This document shows, in pieces, positions 33,063 to 40,819 of a stretch of 47,393 nt of DNA (the stretch's first letter is position 1; each line of letters opens with the position of its first letter). The notes below the pieces were generated by a model, which was not told the origin of the DNA, did not search any database, and saw only the letters and a program-made list of their open reading frames with translations. Location: the NCBI RefSeq assembly GCF_008806595.1, contig NZ_VZRB01000045.1, positions 1-47,393 of the forward strand, written 5' to 3'. Made by a program: the position numbers and the translations under genes. Origin of the DNA: Streptomyces luteolifulvus. GTDB lineage: Bacteria; Actinomycetota; Actinomycetes; Streptomycetales; Streptomycetaceae.

Positions 33063-35150
33063 TCAGCCGAGGAAGCCGGCTATGAGCGTGGCGAATTCGT
33101 CGGGAGCGGCCAGGCGGATGCCGAGGGTTTCGGCCTTCGCGCGCTTCGATCCGGCTCCTTCTCCGGCGACGACCAAGGTGGTCTTCTTGGAGACGCTGGA
33201 GGAGGAGCGGCCCCCGGCGCGCTCGATGAGCTCGTTCATCTGGTTGCGGCTGAGCTTCTCCAGCGCTCCGGTCATCGCGCCGGTCACCACCACCGTCATG
33301 CCGGCCAGCGGCCCGCTCGCAGCTTCCGCGCCGGGCTCCTGGTCGTCGGTGTCGATGCCTGCCGGGGCCGGTGGAGTCGCACCGGGTTCGGTCATGTTCA
33401 CCCCGGCCGCGACGAGTCTGTCGATGAGCGGCGCGAGTTCGACGAGTTCGGCCACGATGGACGGGGCCTTCTCCGTGCCGATGCCCTCGACCTGCTGCAT
33501 GGACGTGGCGTCGGCGGCGCGGATGGCGTCCATGGTGGCGAAATGCCGGGCGATACGACGGGACATGGACCGTCCGGTGCCCCGGACACCGAGCGCACAC
33601 AGCACCCGCGACAGCGACCTGCCCTTGGCGGCGCCGATCGCCCCGAGCAGGTTGTCGGTGCTGGTCTCGCCCATCCGCTCCAGACTCAGGAGTTGCTCCT
33701 GGGTGAGGGAGAACAGGTCGGCGAGATCGGCCACCAGCCCGGCCTCGACGAGCTGGACGACCCGGGTGATACCGAGGCCTTCGATGTCGAGCTGGTCGCG
33801 TCCGGCGGCGTAGGAGAGCGAAGCCACCAGATGGCAGTTGCGGCCGTTCTCGCACCGCCAGCGCTGCTCGCTGGTGTCGATGCCCGAGCCGCACCGCGGA
33901 CACACCTCGGGGAAGACGATCGGCTGTTCGTCGCCGGTGCGCAGATGGGCCACGGGGGCTTCTATACGGGGGATGACATCGCCGGCGCGATACACCATGA
34001 CGTGGTCGCCCCTGCGCAGGTCGCGGCGGGTGATGTCGGCCGGGTTGTGGAGGGTGGCGTATGTGATGGTGGAGCCGTCGATCTCGACAGGTTCCAGGAC
34101 CGCGCGCGGGGCGATGATGCCGGTGCGGCCCACGTTCCACTCCACCTCCAGCAGCCGCGTGATCTTCTCCACGGCCGGCAGCTTGTAGGCGATCGCCCAC
34201 CGCGGCGCACGCGACCCCGACCCTGCGGCCCGCTGGTCGGCGGCCGGATCGGCCTTGATGACGATCCCGTCGATCCCGAACGGCAACTGTGCGCGCAGCG
34301 CGGCGATCTCCTGGACCCGGGTCAGGACCTGCTCGACGGTCTCGGCGGTGATGCCGGGCACGGCGGTGGTGGCCGTGGTGTTCACCCCGAGCTCGGCTGC
34401 CTGGGCCATGAGGTCACTGTGCGCGAGGTCGCTCAGCCGTGCGGCGAGTGCCGTATCGCTGTCGGCGAGGGGGAGCAGGCCGTAGCCGAAGAATGTCATC
34501 GGCACCGTGTAGGCGCGTTCCTTGGCGCGCAGGGTGCCCGCCGCGGCGTTGCGCGGGTTCGCGAACGGCTGCCCGCCGTGCCCGGTGCGCACCTCGTTGG
34601 CGTGCTCGAACTGGGCGGTGGTCATCAGGACCTCGCCGCGCACCTCCACGGTGACGGGCTCGGCCAACTCCTCCGGCAGTCCCTCTATGGTGCCGATCGC
34701 ATGCGAGACGTCCTCCCCGGCCGTCCCGTCGCCGCGCGTGATCAGTCTCGTGAGGCGGCCGTGACTGTAGCGGGCGGCGATCGCGAGGCCGTCGAGCTTG
34801 GGTTCGACACTGAACCGGGTGACATCGTGGCCGATCCGCCGGGCCAGCGAGGCGGTCCAGGCGCTGAACTCCTCGGGCGAGAAGACGTTGTCCAGGCTCA
34901 GCATCGCCACGGTGTGCGGCACGTCCCCCTCCACGGCGCCGCCGGCGACCTTCCCGGTCGGCGAGTCGGGCACCACTTCGTCGGGATGATCGGCCTCCCA
35001 GGCGGCGATACCGCGCACCAGCCGGTCGTAACTCTCGTCGTCCAGCACCGAGGTGCCGCCCGAGTAGTAGGCGGCCGAGGCCTTCACGGCGTCCTCCACG
35101 GCCTGTGCGTAGGCGGCGGTATCCACGATGACTGCTGCAGGTGATGTCAT
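33063..35150 (-). CDS. ligA: NAD+-dependent DNA ligase (LigA type)
   Basis: Protein of 695 residues from ATG 35150. Seals nicks in DNA using NAD+. Order: Ia domain (ALxxxAxAYY, here AVKASAAYYSGG), adenylation domain with the active-site Lys in SVEPKLDGLAIAARYSHG, OB fold, four-Cys zinc finger (CPRCGSG, WRCENGRNC), helix-hairpin-helix repeats and C-terminal BRCT (GMTVVVTGAMTGALEKLSRN). All parts are present, so the enzyme should be active. Its context, away from gatABC-type genes, suggests it may be an accessory second copy (LigA2) rather than the essential one; the window cannot settle this. Confidence 0.93.
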   Translation of the reverse strand: MTSPAAVIVDTAAYAQAVEDAVKASAAYYSGGTSVLDDESYDRLVRGIAAWEADHPDEVVPDSPTGKVAGGAVEGDVPHTVAMLSLDNVFSPEEFSAWTASLARRIGHDVTRFSVEPKLDGLAIAARYSHGRLTRLITRGDGTAGEDVSHAIGTIEGLPEELAEPVTVEVRGEVLMTTAQFEHANEVRTGHGGQPFANPRNAAAGTLRAKERAYTVPMTFFGYGLLPLADSDTALAARLSDLAHSDLMAQAAELGVNTTATTAVPGITAETVEQVLTRVQEIAALRAQLPFGIDGIVIKADPAADQRAAGSGSRAPRWAIAYKLPAVEKITRLLEVEWNVGRTGIIAPRAVLEPVEIDGSTITYATLHNPADITRRDLRRGDHVMVYRAGDVIPRIEAPVAHLRTGDEQPIVFPEVCPRCGSGIDTSEQRWRCENGRNCHLVASLSYAAGRDQLDIEGLGITRVVQLVEAGLVADLADLFSLTQEQLLSLERMGETSTDNLLGAIGAAKGRSLSRVLCALGVRGTGRSMSRRIARHFATMDAIRAADATSMQQVEGIGTEKAPSIVAELVELAPLIDRLVAAGVNMTEPGATPPAPAGIDTDDQEPGAEAASGPLAGMTVVVTGAMTGALEKLSRNQMNELIERAGGRSSSSVSKKTTLVVAGEGAGSKRAKAETLGIRLAAPDEFATLIAGFLG

Positions 35151-35236
35151 GCCGCCATCTTGCCTTCCACCACTGACAGCGCCGCTGACCTGCACTTTTA
35201 GGTCGAATGTCAGTGCCGGGTGCGAGGCTGCACGGC

Positions 35237-35503
35237 ATGGATGAGCTCGAGTTCATGCGTGGACGGGTCTACGGCGCCGACCACGACGACGCCGGTCCCG
35301 TGCCCGGCCGTGCCTATGTGGAGCTGGTCGGCGGGCCACTGGACGGCCTGTTGCTGGATATCACGAGCCGGCCCGGCCATGAGCTGCGTGAGGGCGTGGC
35401 CCTGCCGACGGAGATAGGTGGCTACGGCCCGGGCGGCCGTGCCCTGTACGCACCCCGCGCCGAGGGAAGCCGCCGCTTCGACTGGCGCGGCGACACACCC
35501 TGA
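35237..35503 (+). CDS. Small conserved protein of unknown function
   Basis: Protein of 88 residues from ATG 35237 (GAGG ten bases upstream); ATG 35207 is an alternative. It contains EFMRGRVYGADHDDAGPVPG and YVELVGGPLDGLLLDITSRP, then TEIGGYGPGGRALYAPR. I recall this short Gly-rich protein from several streptomycetes, always uncharacterised. It is divergent from the ligase gene and converges on the nucleoid-like gene. Confidence 0.7.
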   Translation: MDELEFMRGRVYGADHDDAGPVPGRAYVELVGGPLDGLLLDITSRPGHELREGVALPTEIGGYGPGGRALYAPRAEGSRRFDWRGDTP

Positions 35504-35559
35504 CGCTCACCCGGCCCGGGAGCGGTGCCCGTAGCCCGTACTCCGGTCCGGCGGCGATG

Positions 35560-36252
35560 TCAGGCGTCGGCCGGTGCGGGTTCCTCCTTGGCCTGCGGGG
35601 CTGCTGTCTGCTCCGGAGCCTCGGGCGCCGTGTAGAAGACGGACGAGCCCTGCTTGCTGCGCTGGGCCTGGGTCCTGGCCACCAGGCCTTCGAGCGTGGT
35701 GCGTACGACGGTCGTCTTGATGGTGCGCTCGGGATGGGTCTGGCCGAGAGCGGTGGCCACCTCCGCGGCCGAACGCGGTTCACTCTGCTCGGTGAGGTGA
35801 CGGCGCACCAGGTCGACCAGCGTCGGCTGTGCGGTCTTCGCGGCCGTGTCCTTGGCCGCGCGCTTGGTGGTGCCGGGCTTCCGAACGGTGGCGGACGGGG
35901 TTTCGGCGGAGGTCTTCTTCGGCCGTGCGCGCTTGCCGGTGGCGGACTTGACCGACTTGGTCGACTTGGCGGTCGTAGCGGACTTGGAGGTCGTCCTCTT
36001 GCGGGGGCCGGGCACCACGCTGCCGTCAGCGGGAGCCGCAGGCTCAGCGGCCTCCGGCGTCGGAGCGGTGCCGATGGCTCGCTGAATGTTGACCAGCACG
36101 GTGTGGTCACGCTGGAGAGCCGCCAACTGCTCCTGCAGCGTGGCGATTTCCACGCCGATACGTTCTTGTTCCTTGGCGTTGTGTTCGAGGTCGGAGGTGA
36201 CCTGAGCGGTGTAGTGCGATGTCAGTTCGGTGACTGCGGTGTTCTCGGACAT
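35560..36252 (-). CDS. Coiled-coil, histone-like and winged-helix protein (possible nucleoid protein)
   Basis: Protein of 230 residues from ATG 36252 (GAGGAAAGG upstream). Three parts: an N-terminal coiled coil (about 10-60, QERIGVEIATLQEQLAALQR), a Lys/Ala/Thr-rich linker like histone H1 tails (about 80-145, TSKSATTAKSTKSVKSATGK, then KRARPKK), and a C-terminal winged helix (about 150-212, TLVDLVRRHLTEQSEPRSAA, KTTVVRTTLEGLVARTQAQR). The layout fits an oligomeric DNA-binding protein. I know no experimental assignment. It is divergent from the AAA+/vWA cluster. Confidence 0.8.
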   Translation of the reverse strand: MSENTAVTELTSHYTAQVTSDLEHNAKEQERIGVEIATLQEQLAALQRDHTVLVNIQRAIGTAPTPEAAEPAAPADGSVVPGPRKRTTSKSATTAKSTKSVKSATGKRARPKKTSAETPSATVRKPGTTKRAAKDTAAKTAQPTLVDLVRRHLTEQSEPRSAAEVATALGQTHPERTIKTTVVRTTLEGLVARTQAQRSKQGSSVFYTAPEAPEQTAAPQAKEEPAPADA

Positions 36253-36657
36253 GGGGTGTACAGCCTTTCCTCGATGCGGGGCCGGAGATGTCCGGCCAGT
36301 CGAACGTGTGTCGAACTCCGGGCCTGATGCCTGCGGGGGCGCTGGAACAAGCCAAAGCACAGTGCCTTGTTGCAGAGATAGTACGGACAAGCGGAAGGCA
36401 CCGTTCGCCTCGTGCATGCACTTGTCCCGCTCTCTCACGTGTCCGCCGATGATAAGGCCGCATGAACGACGGGCGACCCCCCGTACAACGATGCGCAGAG
36501 GCTGTGTGTTTCGTGTGGTGACGTCCGGGCGCCGGCGTGACTCATGTGCTCGCCGAATAACGCCTCGCCGATCGGAGTTGGGTCCGGTACGATCCCTCGC
36601 GATGATGACTCACTCTGTTCACAGATTGGGGGTCCCGTCCGCGCAAGGTGAGTGCTG
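36253..36657. other. 405-bp divergent regulatory region
   Basis: No gene is supported. GGACAAG (36385-36391) and CTTGTCC (36421-36427) form an inverted repeat; a perfect palindrome GTGCATGCAC (36412-36421) lies at its right arm. TACTAT on the minus strand (36383-36378) is a possible -10 box for the nucleoid-like gene. AAGG at 36645-36648 is the ribosome site of the next gene. Part of the region (36480-36640) has lower GC than its surroundings. Confidence 0.4.
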
Positions 36658-38094
36658 ATGCTCACTCAGATCGCGAACGGGGATTCCCGGCTTTCCTTCT
36701 GGCGGCGCGTGCGTGAGTTCGCCGTGCCGCCCTCCATGATCGAGACAGCGACCACTCGCCGCCTTTCCGGGGACTGGGCAGGGGCGTGTGCTGCCGCAGG
36801 CGTCGATCTCGATCTCGATCTGCGTTCCGTCGCGCGTATGCATGGTCGGGGACTCACGGCCCAAGTACGGTCAGATCTACGTCATTTGGCCCCTGACCTG
36901 TTGCGCTGGCACATGCCCAGGATCGGCCCCGACGGCCTGCTGCGTCCGGGGCTGACCCTCTCGTTGGCCCGGTATGACGCTGCGGGGGGCAGCCGCGCAC
37001 GTCCAGTGGATCTCGTGGCCCGGACTCCGCCGGCCTGGGCGGACGCCGGTCAGCGGATCAGCCTCGCCCTGTGGGACGGATCGCACTCCGATGCCGGGGC
37101 GGCCCGCCATCCGCATCCCCATCCCAACCTGAGGTTCCGCCTGGACCTGCACCGTCACCTGTGGGACGCGCGCAGGACGGAGGAGCTGCGGAGCCGGTCC
37201 GGGGCCGATCAGCTGCCCGCAGACGACAGCCTCGGGAGCCTCGGATGGGAGTCGGAACTGTCGCGGTTGGTGCCGGAGGAGCGCCGCTGTGCCGTGGACC
37301 GGTGGGCGGCGGAGGCGGCGATCCTGATCCATGCCGAGGGGCGGCCTGCCGGCAGCGTCCTCGTGCGGCTCGGCACTGCCCGGCATCGGCTGGTCCTGGA
37401 CCTGGTCGCGGACGGGGGCGAGGCCGTCGCAGGCGTCGGGCCTCCTGCGTTGCGGATCGCGTCGGTGTCCACAGATCGCGGCGCCCTTGAGCTACCGGCT
37501 CTGCCCGACGCCGCCACCTGGGTACTGCCTGACCTGGAACTGCTCCGCGCCGGACTGATCGACGCCGATCGACTGCATCCGCTGGTGGCTGCGGCCCTCG
37601 TACCGGGACATGCACCGGCTGCCGTTCCGTCCCGGCCACCCGACCCGGCAGGACGACCGCGTGTGGTGGAATGCCGGGGGGCTCAGCACCGGATCGGCCT
37701 GGTCGACGGCGTATTGGCCCCGCTGGACCACGACCCGGCCGAGATCCGGCGCGAGGAACTGCTGGCAGCCCTGACCGGTTCTCCGCTGCCCTGCCTGCAG
37801 GCCATCGACGAGGCGCACCGTCATCCGCACTGCCTGAGCGGCGTCCGCGAACGCCTGGACCACGGTGACACCGCCGGTGCGCTGGCCGTGGTCGAGGGCC
37901 TGCTCGGCCCCGACGCACTGCTGCGCGACGGCGCCCTGCGCGACGAGTTGGAGGCGGCAGCGCTGCGGCGTATCACGTACGGGCTGTACCGGGCGGGCTT
38001 GATCGGTCCCGGGCCCACGTCCGGGCGCATGCTGCCGGGCCGTGGCCGACCCCGCGTACGCGGTGCACGCAGGCGGCACGCGACCTTTCGCTGA
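36658..38094 (+). CDS. Uncharacterised protein, first gene of the AAA+/vWA cluster
   Basis: Protein of 478 residues from ATG 36658 (AAGGTGAG upstream; GTG 36652 possible). I recall this as a conserved Streptomyces family with no known function. Seen: an N-terminal segment FWRRVREFAVPPSMIETATT, then RRLSGDWAGACAAAGVDLDL; a DLLRWHMPRIGPDGLLRPGL block; RFRLDLHRHLWDARRTEELR; and a well-formed C-terminal domain with PRVVECRGAQHRIGLVDGVL, then DHDPAEIRREELLAALTG. The last 30 residues are very basic and could touch nucleic acid. No membrane segment. The AAA+ and vWA genes follow on the same strand after a 115-base gap, a conserved order as far as I recall. Confidence 0.8.
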   Translation: MLTQIANGDSRLSFWRRVREFAVPPSMIETATTRRLSGDWAGACAAAGVDLDLDLRSVARMHGRGLTAQVRSDLRHLAPDLLRWHMPRIGPDGLLRPGLTLSLARYDAAGGSRARPVDLVARTPPAWADAGQRISLALWDGSHSDAGAARHPHPHPNLRFRLDLHRHLWDARRTEELRSRSGADQLPADDSLGSLGWESELSRLVPEERRCAVDRWAAEAAILIHAEGRPAGSVLVRLGTARHRLVLDLVADGGEAVAGVGPPALRIASVSTDRGALELPALPDAATWVLPDLELLRAGLIDADRLHPLVAAALVPGHAPAAVPSRPPDPAGRPRVVECRGAQHRIGLVDGVLAPLDHDPAEIRREELLAALTGSPLPCLQAIDEAHRHPHCLSGVRERLDHGDTAGALAVVEGLLGPDALLRDGALRDELEAAALRRITYGLYRAGLIGPGPTSGRMLPGRGRPRVRGARRRHATFR

Positions 38095-38209
38095 CGCGGG
38101 GCGGGGGGACCTGAGTCCCTTTCCTGTACGCGCGCGCCGACGTGCGTGGCAGACCTCCGTCCCGCGCACTCACCCGACTCACCCGACCCCGACCCAAAGG
38201 TGACCAACC

Positions 38210-39475
38210 ATGCCTGCATACACCCCGTTCGCCGCTCCCAACACCGCTCTCGACCCGACCCCCACCACCCAACTCGACATCGCCGGCGATCTGCTGGCCC
38301 TGCTGCGCGACACCACCACGGAACCGCGCCCCGACACACAACTGGAGGCCCTGACCCTGGCGGTGGCCGCCGATCTGCCGGTGCTCCTGTGGGGGGAGCC
38401 GGGGATCGGCAAGACCGCGGCGCTGACACAGCTTGCCGCGGCCCTCGACGTCCCTCTGACAACGGTGATCGCCAGTGTCCATGAGCCGTCGGACTTCTCC
38501 GGACTGCCCATCGTCGGCGACGATCCCGCTGAGCAGGGGGTCCCGATGGCCCTGCCGGACTGGGCGGTGCGACTGGTGCGGGCCGGCCGAGGACTGCTCT
38601 TCCTGGACGAACTGTCCACCGCCCCACCGGCCGTACAGGCCGCCCTGCTCCGTCTCGTCCTCGAACGGCGCATCGGTGCCCTCCAACTCCCTTCCGGAGT
38701 ACGGATCGTGGCCGCCGCCAACCCGCGGTCCTCGGCGGCCGACGGGTGGGAGCTGAGTCCTCCTCTGGCCAACCGGTTCGTTCATCTCCAGCGGACCCAC
38801 GACCACGAGGTCGTGGTCCGCGGCCTCGGCGGAACATGGCCCCGGGCGGCCCTGCCCCGGCTCGCCCAGGAAAGGCTGCCGGAAGCGGTGGACTTCGCGC
38901 GTCGCGCGGTGTGCGAGCTGCTGGCCGCCCGCCCCAAGCTCGTGCACCAACTGCCCAGCAGCGAAACGCGCCGGGGAGGCCCCTGGCCGTCGCCCCGGAG
39001 CTGGGAGATGACACTGTGTCTGATCGCCTTCGCCACCGCGGCCGGTTCCTCACGGGACGTACTGTCCCTGCTCGTCAGAGGGACGGTGGGGGACGGTCCG
39101 GGACTGGAGCTGCTGGCCGGCCTGGACCGGATGGACCTCCCGGACCCCGAGGTGCTGCTCGCCGACCCGGCCGGCGCCGCCCTGCCCGAGCGCGGAGACC
39201 TGCGGCAGGCCGTCCTCGACGGTGTGGTGGCGGCCGTACGGAATCGCCCGGAGAGGGCCCGCTGGGACGCCGCGTGGGAGCTCCTGGTCCGGGCGGTGGA
39301 GACGGGAGCCCCGGACCTGGTGGTCGTCCCGGCGACCACCCTCGCCACGCTGCGCCGCGAGGACTGGGACGTTCCGGCATCGATCGAGGAACTCGCCGGA
39401 GCGGTGTCCCTGTCCCGGCGCGCCGACCAGGCGACGGCCCGTGCCGCGCTCGCCACGGCGAAGGAACGACGATGA
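38210..39475 (+). CDS. MoxR-type AAA+ ATPase
   Basis: Protein of 421 residues, ATG 38210 after AAAGG. AAA+ core about 40-240: Walker A LLWGEPGIGKTAALTQLAAA, Walker B GLLFLDELSTAP, sensor-1 VRIVAAANPRSSAADGW, arginine-rich LLRLVLERR. The C-terminal 180 residues form the lid and a helical domain. MoxR ATPases act as chaperones that work with vWA proteins to load metals or remodel complexes. The vWA gene overlaps by ATGA, so the two are translated together. The substrate is unknown. Confidence 0.92.
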   Translation: MPAYTPFAAPNTALDPTPTTQLDIAGDLLALLRDTTTEPRPDTQLEALTLAVAADLPVLLWGEPGIGKTAALTQLAAALDVPLTTVIASVHEPSDFSGLPIVGDDPAEQGVPMALPDWAVRLVRAGRGLLFLDELSTAPPAVQAALLRLVLERRIGALQLPSGVRIVAAANPRSSAADGWELSPPLANRFVHLQRTHDHEVVVRGLGGTWPRAALPRLAQERLPEAVDFARRAVCELLAARPKLVHQLPSSETRRGGPWPSPRSWEMTLCLIAFATAAGSSRDVLSLLVRGTVGDGPGLELLAGLDRMDLPDPEVLLADPAGAALPERGDLRQAVLDGVVAAVRNRPERARWDAAWELLVRAVETGAPDLVVVPATTLATLRREDWDVPASIEELAGAVSLSRRADQATARAALATAKERR

Positions 39476-40725
39476 AGACGGACGTACCCGGGGCACTGGA
39501 CCTCGACAAGCTCTTCGCCGCCCGGCTGCACGCCGCCCGCGTCCGGCCGTACTTGGCGACGGCATTGTTCGCCCTGCACACCGTGGAGTCGAGGCGCGTA
39601 CCGACGATGGCCGTCGACCGGCACTGGCGGTGCTACGTCTCACCCGCGTTCGTGGACCGGACGCCGGTGGAGGAGCTGGCGGGTGTGTGGGTGCACGAGG
39701 TGTCGCATCTGTTGCGCGACCACCACGGGCGCAGCGACCGCGTCGCGAAGGAGCGCGGGCTGACCGGTCCGGGGGAGCGGCTGCGGATGAACATCGCCGC
39801 CGACTGCGAGATCAACGACGACGTCTTCGGCGAGGGGCTGGTCCGGCCCGAAGACGTCGTCGAGCCGGCCACCCTGATGCTGCCCGAGGGGCAGCTGATG
39901 GAGGACTATCTGCGCCAGTTCCGGCTCGGGCCGCGGATGCAGCATCTGGCCTGGCTGGACTGCGGCAGTGGCGCCGACGGGCTGGAACGGGAGTGGGACC
40001 TCGGTCCGGACGGCGCGCACGGCCTGAGCGAGCAGGAACGGGACGCGGTCCGGTTCCGGGTGGCGCAGGGCATCACCGGCCGACCGGGGAGCGTGTCGAA
40101 GGGGTGGCAGCGCTGGGCGGACGAGGCGTTCCATCCGCCGCAGCCGTGGCGGGAGTTGCTGGGAGCGGCGGTCCGTTCGGCAGCGTCCGGCCCCGGCGCG
40201 GGCGAGGACTACACCTACGGCCTGCCGTCCCGGCGCTCGGCCGGGATGCCCGGCGTGGTTCTGCCGAGTCTGCGGCGCAGGCCGCCTCGGGTCTCCGTGG
40301 TCATCGACACGTCCGGTTCGGTCAGTGACGCCGAACTGGGCAGCGCGCTCCTGGAGGTTGCCGCGATCTCCCGTGCCGTGGGCGGCCGCCGTGACCTGGT
40401 CACCGTGCTGCCCTGCGACTCCTCTGCCCGGGTTGTGCGCCCCCTGTGCCGAGCCGAGGGCATTCCGCTGGTGGGCGGCGGCGGTACGGATCTCCGTGCG
40501 GGCTTCACCAGGGCGCTGCGAGCGCGACCCCGACCGGACGTCATCGTCGCCCTGACCGACGGACAGACACCCTGGCCCGGCACGCGTCCACCGTGCCGGA
40601 CGGTGGTGGGCCTGTTCCCCCGGTCAGCCGCGTCATGGAACGAGGACGACCCCGACTACGTACCGGACTCACCGCCCGCTTGGGCACGCGTGGTGGACAT
40701 CGGACAGGCGACCGCGACTCGGTGA
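39472..40725 (+). CDS. HExxH metallopeptidase-like and vWA domain protein (DUF2201 type)
   Basis: Protein of 417 residues. The N-terminal part (about 15-240) contains HEVSHLLRDHHG, a zinc HExxH motif, with a conserved NIAADCEINDDVF further on, as in the vWA-like metallopeptidase family. The C-terminal vWA domain (about 255-400) keeps the MIDAS residues: VSVVIDTSGSVS, VGGGGTDLRAG and VIVALTDGQTPWP. It should bind a metal ion and a protein partner. The start overlaps the AAA+ gene stop (ATGA). The unit looks like a MoxR-vWA pair with a third component upstream. Confidence 0.9.
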   Translation: MKTDVPGALDLDKLFAARLHAARVRPYLATALFALHTVESRRVPTMAVDRHWRCYVSPAFVDRTPVEELAGVWVHEVSHLLRDHHGRSDRVAKERGLTGPGERLRMNIAADCEINDDVFGEGLVRPEDVVEPATLMLPEGQLMEDYLRQFRLGPRMQHLAWLDCGSGADGLEREWDLGPDGAHGLSEQERDAVRFRVAQGITGRPGSVSKGWQRWADEAFHPPQPWRELLGAAVRSAASGPGAGEDYTYGLPSRRSAGMPGVVLPSLRRRPPRVSVVIDTSGSVSDAELGSALLEVAAISRAVGGRRDLVTVLPCDSSARVVRPLCRAEGIPLVGGGGTDLRAGFTRALRARPRPDVIVALTDGQTPWPGTRPPCRTVVGLFPRSAASWNEDDPDYVPDSPPAWARVVDIGQATATR

Positions 40726-40770
40726 GCAGCTTACGCATGTGAGCGAGGGCCGCCTCGAAGTTCATGTCCC

Positions 40771-40783
40771 GGCCCTTCGGGCC
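40771..40783 (+). terminator. Short hairpin after the vWA gene
   Basis: GGCCC TTC GGGCC forms a five-pair stem, followed by TCTT, 45 bases past the vWA stop. It is also just beyond the stop of the convergent monooxygenase gene. Short for a terminator, so only moderate support. Confidence 0.35.
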
Positions 40784-40819
40784 TCTTCAGAGCGTTGAAG
40801 TGGGCGTGCGCCGCGGCGT

